This document shows, in pieces, positions 13,911 to 19,189 of a DNA stretch of 19,189 nt (position 1 is its first letter; each line of letters starts with the position of its first letter). The notes beneath the pieces were generated by a model. It made no database searches. It had not been told where the DNA came from and was given only the letters and a program-made list of their open reading frames with translations. The translations under genes were made by a program, and so were the position numbers. Origin of the DNA: Thermoleophilia bacterium (lineage in GTDB: Bacteria; Actinomycetota; Thermoleophilia; Gaiellales; JAICJC01); the NCBI GenBank assembly GCA_025928435.1, contig JAICJM010000063.1:1-19189 (forward strand). Direction: 5' to 3'.

Positions 13911-14512
13911 ACCGCTCCTCCCAGTGCCGCCACCGCGGCATCGCCGGCCGTGCGCACGTCGGCCTCCATGCCGGCCAGGTACACCCGCCCGGTGGCACCG
14001 ATCATGCGGTAGTCGACCACCTTCACCCGCGCCGCCTTCTCCGCCTCGTTCGTCGCCAGGATCGCATAGGACGCCGGCTGCATCTCGAGCACGAACAGCG
14101 ACTCGCCGGGCAGCGCCATCGACCCGAGCTTGTTGCGGTTGATCAGGAAGGCGTGCTGGTGGTCGAGCCGGGTGATGAGCTCGGACGCCAGGATCTGGGG
14201 CTTCGTCGCGTCCGCGGCCGTCGCGCCGAGCGCCTGCAGCACGGCGCTGCTCGCGGCGTGCACCTCGGCCGTCGAGCGGGAGTGGATCTCGAGGTAGCCG
14301 AACTGGCGCTCGACGACCAGGATGCCCGCCTGCACCTCGGTCGACTTCAGCGCGACGTCGGTCAGCGGCTCGATGTCGAGGCCCGGCGCGATCTCGATGA
14401 TCTGCGCCGCCATGTTCGTGCGCGGCAGGCGGCCGCGGATCCACGTCCCCAGGTAGCACATGGTCTGCGGCTGCAGCTGGTCGAGGAAGATGAACGAGCG
14501 AAGCTCGGCCAT
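13907..14512 (-). CDS. BMC-T shell protein (tandem BMC domains), trimer B
   Basis: A 201-residue shell protein with two BMC domains (about 33-108 and 113-198). Signature stretches are AAQIIEIAPGLDIEPLTDVA (35-54), VVERQFGYLEIHSRS (66-80), GATAADATKPQILASE (96-111), HAFLINRNKLGSMALPGE (120-137) and RMIGATGRVYLAG (169-181). It is clearly paralogous to trimer A, with a shorter N-terminal extension. By gene order it corresponds to MSM0275 of the M. smegmatis RMM shell, reported to form linear strips that may line facet edges; that role is carried over by analogy. The ATG at 14512 shares one base with the aldehyde dehydrogenase stop (TGATG), and its own stop overlaps the next start (ATGA). Confidence 0.92.
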   Translation of the reverse strand: MAELRSFIFLDQLQPQTMCYLGTWIRGRLPRTNMAAQIIEIAPGLDIEPLTDVALKSTEVQAGILVVERQFGYLEIHSRSTAEVHAASSAVLQALGATAADATKPQILASELITRLDHQHAFLINRNKLGSMALPGESLFVLEMQPASYAILATNEAEKAARVKVVDYRMIGATGRVYLAGMEADVRTAGDAAVAALGGAV

Positions 14513-16017
14513 CACCGCTTCACCAGCTCCCGCAGCTCCTCGAGCACGATCCGGCGGATCTCGTCTCTGGCCTCGTCCACGCCCGCGGCCCGCGCCGGCG
14601 CCTGCACCGGCGCCGGGTCGGGCGCGGCGCTCCACGGCTCGAGGCCGGCGAAGTCGCCGAAGACCTCGGACGGCTCGGAGTTGTACGCCACCCGCGTCAT
14701 GTTGATCAGGTGGCGCGGCTGGAGGTTCTCGCCGAGCGACGAGCGGCCGAAGAACCCGGTGCCGATCGTCATCGTGGGCGCGAGGTTCGTGTCCAGGCCG
14801 GCCGAGCCGGTGCTGCCGCCGACGTTCACGGCCACGCGCAGCACCTGCACGGCGGCGCCGTAGGCCATGACCGTGCGCGGGTCGCGCGAGTGGATGACGG
14901 CGGAGTGGCCGCCGCCGCCGATGCGGAGCATGGCGCGGGCGGCGTCGATGCCGCGGCGCGCGTCCGGCACTCGCACCAGGCCGAGCAGCGGGAAGAGCTT
15001 CTCGCGCGCGAGCGGCTCCTCGGGGACGACGAGCGGGAACGGCGCCACCAGCACGCGCGTCTTGACCGGCACGCGGATCCCGCACTCCTCCGCCAGCCGC
15101 CCCGCGTCGCGCCCGGCCAGGTCGACCCGGATGCGGCCCTCGGGGTAGAGCTTCTCGCGCGCCGCCGCCACCTCGTCCGGCGCCAGCACGTGGCCGCCGT
15201 GGCGGGCGAGCTCGCGCTCGAACCCCGCGGCGCAGCGCTCCTCGACGATCGCGCAGGACTCGTTCGTGCACAGGATCGAATTGTCGAAGGCCTTCGAGTC
15301 CATCAGCCGCTCGGCGGCCGCGGCCAGGTCGGCGGTGTGATCGACGAGCGCGGGGACGTTGCCCGGGCCGACGCCGATCGCCGGGTTGCCGGAGCGGTAC
15401 GCCGCCCGCACGACCGCCACGCCGCCTGTGGCCAGGATGACGTCGGTGGTCGGGTCGCTCATGAGCGCCTCGATCAGGGGGATCGTCGGCTCCTCGACCG
15501 CCTGGACGCACCCGTCCGGAGCGCCGGCCTCGACAGCGGCGGCGGCCAGCCGGTGGGCCGCGTCGGCCGACGACTCGCGCGCGATCGGGTGGGGGCTGAC
15601 GACGACGGCGTTGCGTGTCATGAGCGCCAGCAGGATCTTGAAGTAGACGGTGGCGATCGGGTTCGTCGAGGGGGTCAGCGCGAGCACCACCCCGGCCGGC
15701 CGGGGCAGCTCGACGATCTTGGCCTCGGCGTCGATGCGGGCGCTCACGTAGTCCTGGTCGCCGTACCACTCGAGCAGGCCGCTCGAGCAGGCCTCGTTCT
15801 TGCGCCGCTTGTGCTCGACGACGCCCATGCCGGTCTCCTTCACCGCCCACTCGGCATACCTTTGCGCGTTTCGGTATGCCTCCTCGGCCACCGCCTCGAC
15901 GATCCGGCGGGTGCGCTCGCGGTCGTAGTCGGCGAACGCGGTCGCGGCCCAGTGGGCCCGCTGGAGCATCATCCGCGCCCGGGGAACGCCGGCCGGCTCG
16001 GCGGCGACGGCGCTCAT
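14512..16017 (-). CDS. CoA-acylating aldehyde dehydrogenase with a C-terminal encapsulation helix (PduP/EutE-like)
   Basis: A 501-residue aldehyde dehydrogenase that would convert the microcompartment aldehyde (propionaldehyde or similar), CoA and NAD+ to acyl-CoA. Visible motifs are LTPSTNPIATVYFK (114-127), VILATGGVAVVRAAY (193-207), and the active-site region FDNSILCTNE with catalytic Cys250. The latter is of the acylating PduP/EutE/AdhE type and lacks the Glu general base of hydrolytic ALDHs in the expected place, as far as I can judge. VNVGGSTGSAG is at 398-407. After a Pro/Ala linker (464-478), the last 22 residues form an amphipathic helix (DEARDEIRRIVLEELRELV), typical of a microcompartment-targeting tail; here it is C-terminal rather than N-terminal as in PduP. 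The ATG overlaps the aminotransferase-like stop by four bases. Confidence 0.93.
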   Translation of the reverse strand: MSAVAAEPAGVPRARMMLQRAHWAATAFADYDRERTRRIVEAVAEEAYRNAQRYAEWAVKETGMGVVEHKRRKNEACSSGLLEWYGDQDYVSARIDAEAKIVELPRPAGVVLALTPSTNPIATVYFKILLALMTRNAVVVSPHPIARESSADAAHRLAAAAVEAGAPDGCVQAVEEPTIPLIEALMSDPTTDVILATGGVAVVRAAYRSGNPAIGVGPGNVPALVDHTADLAAAAERLMDSKAFDNSILCTNESCAIVEERCAAGFERELARHGGHVLAPDEVAAAREKLYPEGRIRVDLAGRDAGRLAEECGIRVPVKTRVLVAPFPLVVPEEPLAREKLFPLLGLVRVPDARRGIDAARAMLRIGGGGHSAVIHSRDPRTVMAYGAAVQVLRVAVNVGGSTGSAGLDTNLAPTMTIGTGFFGRSSLGENLQPRHLINMTRVAYNSEPSEVFGDFAGLEPWSAAPDPAPVQAPARAAGVDEARDEIRRIVLEELRELVKR

Positions 16018-17306
16018 CGGGCCCCCACCGCGGCCCGGTCGCCGCGCGTCTCGGCGAGGGCCTGGCCGATCGACACCTCGGTCCGGTCGAGCACCTCGTC
16101 CACGAGCTCGGGGCCGAGCAGGATGCCCGGCTTGAACTGGAGCACGCGCGGGTCGAGCGTCGAGAAGATCGCCCAGACGCCGTTCTCGTACAGGTGCTTC
16201 ATCACGATCTTCGCGCCCTGCGGGTGGTCGAACTCCAGCCCCATGACGACGCCGTCCTGGCGGATCCCGACGAACCAGTCGGGGTACAGCTCCTGGATCG
16301 CGCGCAGGCCGCGGCCGAAGCGGTCGGAGATGTAGTGCACCATCGAGCGCACCTCGGGCCGGCCGCAGATCTCGAGCACCTTCAGCGCGACCACGCAGCC
16401 GAGCTCGGCCCCGCCGCCCGTGGAGATGTGGCCGAAGCCGTCCTCCTTCAGCCAGGCGGAGCACTCCTCCGAGAGGACGACGCACGAAATCGGGTACATG
16501 CCGCCCGTGATGCCCTTGCCGATCACCATGATGTCCGGCTCGACGCCGGCCTTCGAGATGCCCCACATCTCGCCGGTGCGCATGAGCCCGGTCTGCACCT
16601 CGTCGGCGATGTAGAGGGCGCCGAACCGCTTGCAGAGCCGCTTCACGCCCTGCAGGTAGCCGGGCTCCGGTAGCGGGAAGCCGTACGTGGCCGGGATCGT
16701 CTCGAGCAGGACGGCGGCGACGTCGCCGCCGCGCAGCGCCGCCTCCATCGCGTCGAGGTCGTTGAAGGGCACCTGGACGAACTCCTCGGGCCGGTCGGCC
16801 AGGAAGAGCTTCGAGAAGCGGTCGTCGCCCGCCGAGACGGCGAGGCCGGTATGGCCGTGGTAGCCCTTGAGGATCGAGACGATCTTGCGCCGCTGGCGGG
16901 TGTGGCGGGCGGTCTTGATCGCGATGTCGGTGGCCTCGCCTCCGCCCGAGCCGTAGACGACCCGGCGCATGTTCGGGGCGCAGGTCTTCACGAGCGCCTC
17001 GGCCAGCGCGGTGCGCGCGAGCGCCGGGAAGTGGTGGTTGCCGATGTCGAACCGCTGCATCGCCTGCTCGAGCGTGGCGATCAGCTCGGGGTTGCGGTGG
17101 CCGAGGTTGTAGGTGCCGCCGTTCAGGTGCAGGTCGACCAGCCGCCGGCCGGCCATGTCCCAGAAGAAGTAGCCCTCGCGCCGGTCGATGACGAGGTCGA
17201 CCCCGGCGTCCTGCCAGAAGTCGGTCTTGTCGGGGTTCCAGAACTCCCTCGACCGGTCGAGGAACTCGTCCTTGGACTCGTAGGAGAAGAAGCCGTAGTC
17301 GTACAT
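16014..17306 (-). CDS. Class III aminotransferase-fold PLP enzyme, probable amino-alcohol-phosphate phospho-lyase
   Basis: A 430-residue PLP enzyme. Lys264 in MVIGKGITGG is the predicted Schiff-base lysine, Asp235 in ADEVQTG contacts the pyridine nitrogen, GSGGGEATD (119-127) is the phosphate cup, and YHGHTG (149-154) stacks on the ring. Ethanolamine-phosphate phospho-lyases belong to this class, and RMM microcompartment loci pair such an enzyme with an amino-alcohol kinase. The proposed reaction is therefore amino-alcohol phosphate to aldehyde plus ammonia and phosphate, not transamination. A true omega-transaminase remains possible. It is the first gene of the operon; the ATG at 17306 has only a weak GGGA upstream and a predicted short leader. 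No clear encapsulation helix is seen, though the C-terminal tail (LVDEVLDRTEVSIGQALAE) is helical. Confidence 0.88.
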   Translation of the reverse strand: MYDYGFFSYESKDEFLDRSREFWNPDKTDFWQDAGVDLVIDRREGYFFWDMAGRRLVDLHLNGGTYNLGHRNPELIATLEQAMQRFDIGNHHFPALARTALAEALVKTCAPNMRRVVYGSGGGEATDIAIKTARHTRQRRKIVSILKGYHGHTGLAVSAGDDRFSKLFLADRPEEFVQVPFNDLDAMEAALRGGDVAAVLLETIPATYGFPLPEPGYLQGVKRLCKRFGALYIADEVQTGLMRTGEMWGISKAGVEPDIMVIGKGITGGMYPISCVVLSEECSAWLKEDGFGHISTGGGAELGCVVALKVLEICGRPEVRSMVHYISDRFGRGLRAIQELYPDWFVGIRQDGVVMGLEFDHPQGAKIVMKHLYENGVWAIFSTLDPRVLQFKPGILLGPELVDEVLDRTEVSIGQALAETRGDRAAVGAR

Positions 17307-17323
17307 GGGCTCGATCCCGGCGG

Positions 17324-17352
17324 AACGTACCGAATATCAGACCAAAAATCAA
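17324..17352 (-). promoter_or_regulatory. Candidate sigma-70-type promoter of the microcompartment operon
   Basis: On the minus strand a -35 TTGATT (17347-17352), an exact 17-bp spacer and a -10 TACGTT (17324-17329) precede the first gene by about 17 bases, giving a short leader. The AT-rich block (about 17331-17370) contrasts with its surroundings. An imperfect inverted repeat at 17342-17371 covers the -35. Confidence 0.55.
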
Positions 17353-17371
17353 ATGGGCGTGATTGGTTTGG
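17342..17371. promoter_or_regulatory. Imperfect inverted repeat over the -35 of the microcompartment promoter
   Basis: CCAAAAATCA (17342-17351) and TGATTggTTTGG (17360-17371) are inverted copies, apart from a two-base insertion in the second arm, with an 8-bp spacer. It overlaps the -35 element and is a plausible operator. It does not match the AGTTGTC palindromes of the left region. Confidence 0.4.
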
Positions 17372-17379
17372 CGACGATC

Positions 17380-17411
17380 GGGGACAGTCCCCGCGCGCGG
17401 GGACTGTCCCC
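17380..17411. repeat. REP-like palindrome between the microcompartment operon and the oxidase gene
   Basis: GGGGACAGTCCCC (17380-17392), GCGCGC, and GGGGACTGTCCCC (17399-17411) form a perfect 32-bp palindrome. Each arm is itself a small inverted repeat around one base (GGGGAC-A-GTCCCC). The arms are identical to those of the intragenic element at 13737-13766; only the loop differs. Confidence 0.88.
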
Positions 17412-17424
17412 ACGCCGGCGGTGT

Positions 17425-17430
17425 TAGCGT
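17425..17430 (+). promoter_or_regulatory. Leaderless -10 box (TAGCGT) of the FAD oxidoreductase
   Basis: TAGCGT is followed by seven bases and the GTG at 17438, with no Shine-Dalgarno. The expected -35 position falls within the right arm of the palindrome at 17380-17411, so the repeat may have reshaped this promoter. Confidence 0.5.
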
Positions 17431-17437
17431 TGGCTGC

Positions 17438-18610
17438 GTGCCCGACTCGGCCGAGATCGCGATCGTCGGCGCCGGCATCACCGGCCTCGCGACGGCGCAC
17501 GCGCTCACCCGCGACGGCCACCGCGGCGTCGCCCTCTTCGACCGCTCGTGGCCCGGCTCGGGCGACTCCGGACGGTCGTTCTCGATGGTGCGGCGCCACT
17601 ACTCGAACGCGGTCACCGCGCGCCTGGCGATGGCGGGCAGCCAGACGATCGCCGACTGGGAGAACGAGGTCGGCGTGGCCGACGCCGGGTACGTGCGCTG
17701 CGGCTACCTGCTGACCGTCCCGGAGCGGCTCGAGGCCGCCTGCCGCGACAACGTCTCCCGCCTGCAGCGGATCGGGCTCGACACCCACTTCCTCGAGCCG
17801 GACGAGATCGGCGCCGTCGAGCCCGAGCTCTCGATCGAGGGCGTCGCCGGGGCCGCGTACGAGCCGGACGGCGGCTTCGCCGACGCCCAGAAGATGTGCC
17901 TGGGCTGGTTCGCGGCCGCGTCATCGCGGGGCCTGCGCCACGAGCTCGGCTGCGCCGTCCGCGCCCTTCGGGTCGAGGACGGGCGCGTGACCGGCCTCGA
18001 GACCGACCGCGGGTTCACCCCCGCCGGCAGGGTCGTGCTCGCGACGGGCGCGTGGACGAACGACCTGCTGCGGCCCATCGGCGCCGAGCAGCCGATCGAG
18101 CTGCGCCGGCTGCAGGTCGTGATCGGGCGCCGCGACCCGGGCGCGCCGCTGCCCTCGGCCGTGTGCTCGGACGGCGTCTCGAACGTCGTCGTGCGCCCCG
18201 ACCGCGGGCGCCGGTTCTGCGCCGTCGCCTACGCCGGCGAGGATCCGCTCGACCGCGCCGACGACTGCGACCACGACGCTTCGGCCGGCTACGCCGATGT
18301 CGTCCGCAAGGCCGTCGCCGGGCGCTACCCGCGGCTGGGCGAGTTCGCAGTCGAGCGGGCGTGGGCGGGCCCGTACGACATCACCCCGGACTGGAACCCG
18401 ATCATGGGGCCCTGCCCAGGGATCGACGGCCTCTATCTGGCTGTGGGCTGGAGCGGGCACGGGTTCAAGCTCTCGCCCGCCGTCGGCGAGGTGGTGGCTG
18501 CCGAGGTCACGGGCCGCACGCCGCCGGTCGATGTCTCGGAGCTGCGGCCGGGGCGGTTCGCCGCCGGCCGGCTCCTGCGCTTGGCCTACGGGCCGGGCGC
18601 ACGAGCCTGA
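17438..18610 (+). CDS. FAD-dependent amine/amino-acid oxidase (DAO family; glycine/sarcosine oxidase-like)
   Basis: A 390-residue flavoprotein of the D-amino-acid oxidase superfamily. The N-terminal dinucleotide motif is EIAIVGAGITGLATAHAL (6-23). Next come FSMVRRHYSN, a mid-protein FAD strand RVVLATGAWTNDLL, and the C-terminal signature YLAVGWSGHGFKLSPAVGE, which closes over the flavin. Family members oxidise secondary or primary amines of small amino acids (sarcosine, glycine, D-amino acids) with release of an imine and usually hydrogen peroxide. The GTG at 17438 is chosen because of the TAGCGT box seven bases upstream. The frame stays open back to 17363, but that stretch only translates the palindrome. 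It diverges from the microcompartment operon, so it could supply or remove a related amine, though no direct link is shown. Confidence 0.87.
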   Translation: MPDSAEIAIVGAGITGLATAHALTRDGHRGVALFDRSWPGSGDSGRSFSMVRRHYSNAVTARLAMAGSQTIADWENEVGVADAGYVRCGYLLTVPERLEAACRDNVSRLQRIGLDTHFLEPDEIGAVEPELSIEGVAGAAYEPDGGFADAQKMCLGWFAAASSRGLRHELGCAVRALRVEDGRVTGLETDRGFTPAGRVVLATGAWTNDLLRPIGAEQPIELRRLQVVIGRRDPGAPLPSAVCSDGVSNVVVRPDRGRRFCAVAYAGEDPLDRADDCDHDASAGYADVVRKAVAGRYPRLGEFAVERAWAGPYDITPDWNPIMGPCPGIDGLYLAVGWSGHGFKLSPAVGEVVAAEVTGRTPPVDVSELRPGRFAAGRLLRLAYGPGARA

Positions 18611-18625
18611 CCGACGAGCCCGGGT

Positions 18626-19168
18626 CTACAGCGGCAGCCGTCCGTGGACGACGGGCGAGACCGTGAGGATGCCTCCGCACGGCGCGATCGCGAGCTTCAG
18701 CGTGAAGTGCTTCGTGTCGTTCGGGGGCGTGACCTCGACGGACGTCGAGACCTTGCACGGCTGCCCGCCTGTCGGCACGTTCGAGTAGCCCGCGTAGAAC
18801 GACGCGTGCTGGCTGTGCGTCATCACGACGTCGGCCTCGGGCTCCGCGGGGACGACGTTGCTCGCTCCCCGCACGACGTACGTCGGAAGCGCCGCACCCC
18901 GGGCGTTCAGCAGCTGCATCCCGGGGAAGCCGAAGAGCTTGCAGGTCGTCGCGCTCACGTTCGTGAACACGAACCGCATCCGCACGCTGCCCGCCGCCCC
19001 GGTCGACTTCGGCTGCGCCAGGGTGAGCTGGCTCAGGCGGCAGCGCGGCACGCTCGCCGCCGCGCCCCCCGAGGCCTGGGCCTGCGCGGCGCCCGCGGCG
19101 CCGATCGCCGCCGTGATCGCCATCACCACCGCCAGCTTCGCCGCCGGCCGTTCCCACATGTTCCGCAT
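18626..19168 (-). CDS. Secreted DUF4232-like protein
   Basis: A 180-residue exported protein. A positively charged start (MRNMWERPAAK) and hydrophobic core (LAVVMAITAAIGAAGAAQA, 12-30) form a signal peptide with a likely AxA cleavage near residue 30-32. The mature part is a beta-rich domain with CRLSQLTL near its start, FVFTNVSATTCKLFGFPGMQL (67-86) and a closing KLAIAPCGGIL. This is the pattern of the actinobacterial DUF4232 family. Four cysteines (43, 76, 138, 164) could form two disulfides. There is no lipobox. The ATG at 19168 has GGGAGGGG upstream. The gene is convergent with the FAD oxidase, with a 15-bp gap. Its function is unknown and it appears unrelated to the metabolic genes. Confidence 0.82.
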   Translation of the reverse strand: MRNMWERPAAKLAVVMAITAAIGAAGAAQAQASGGAAASVPRCRLSQLTLAQPKSTGAAGSVRMRFVFTNVSATTCKLFGFPGMQLLNARGAALPTYVVRGASNVVPAEPEADVVMTHSQHASFYAGYSNVPTGGQPCKVSTSVEVTPPNDTKHFTLKLAIAPCGGILTVSPVVHGRLPL

Positions 19169-19189
19169 GATCCCCTCCCGGTCGCTTTC

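Noticed and set aside
9383..17411. Palindromes considered as CRISPR repeats or insertion-sequence ends
   Set aside because: The three palindromes are single, widely spaced units without regular spacers, and no transposase gene or target duplication is visible; a REP-type interpretation fits better.
17363..17437. Upstream in-frame start for the FAD oxidase
   Set aside because: It would translate the palindrome at 17380-17411 and place about 25 unrelated residues before the FAD-binding strand. The GTG at 17438 with its TAGCGT box gives the normal family start.

Overview
The window looks like a chromosomal segment of a high-GC actinobacterium. Base composition is strongly GC-rich, GTG starts are common, several genes have a TAnnnT box 6-7 bases upstream of a start codon with no Shine-Dalgarno (a leaderless arrangement typical of Actinomycetota), and the right edge carries a secreted DUF4232-type protein, a family I know mainly from actinobacteria. 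A deep branch such as Thermoleophilia is my guess from general flavour only; there is no rRNA or other marker.

Left region (1-9.4 kb). A truncated enolase-superfamily gene (closest in feel to cis-3-hydroxyproline dehydratases) lies at the left edge. Next is a tightly packed minus-strand operon: zinc alcohol dehydrogenase, GntR/UTRA regulator, FGGY sugar/polyol kinase and a nitroreductase-like protein. A TIM-barrel protein diverges from it. An APC permease follows, then a 147-aa unknown and an acetamidase/formamidase. The same 15-bp operator-like palindrome (AGTTGTC-N-GACAACT) occurs in the dehydrogenase/TIM-barrel divergent promoter and at the permease promoter. This suggests one small regulon under the left GntR protein: uptake, oxidation and phosphorylation of an unidentified small polyol or amino-alcohol-like compound.

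Central and right region (9.4-17.4 kb). A complete bacterial microcompartment (BMC) locus is read on the minus strand. In transcription order it holds a class III aminotransferase-fold enzyme (probable phospho-lyase), a CoA-acylating aldehyde dehydrogenase with a C-terminal encapsulation helix, a BMC-T trimer, a 219-aa unknown with an encapsulation-like N-terminal helix, a BMC-P pentamer, a BMC-H hexamer, a second BMC-T, an APH-type small-molecule kinase, a short-chain dehydrogenase and a second GntR/UTRA regulator. Content and shell-gene order match the Rhodococcus and Mycobacterium microcompartment (RMM, the aminoacetone / 1-amino-2-propanol utilisation type). The inferred chemistry is amino ketone <-> amino alcohol (SDR), amino alcohol to amino-alcohol phosphate (kinase), phosphate to aldehyde (phospho-lyase), and aldehyde to acyl-CoA (ALDH) inside the shell. 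The genes overlap by 1-11 bases through most of the shell block. The hexamer pore loop is acidic (Glu/Asp at positions where PduA has Lys/Ser), which suits a cationic amine.

Far right. A divergent, apparently leaderless FAD-dependent amine/amino-acid oxidase shares the upstream region of the BMC operon. Last is the convergent secreted DUF4232-like protein.

Repeats. Two REP-like palindromes have identical arms (GGGGACAGTCCCC). One is between the BMC operon and the oxidase. The other lies inside the 219-aa BMC gene, in frame and exactly ten codons long. A third, related palindrome (GGGGTC-A-GACCCC flanked by TGAATAAA/TTTATTCA) marks the downstream end of the BMC operon. No tRNA, rRNA, CRISPR array or transposase gene was seen, and no stretch over 300 bases lacks a gene.
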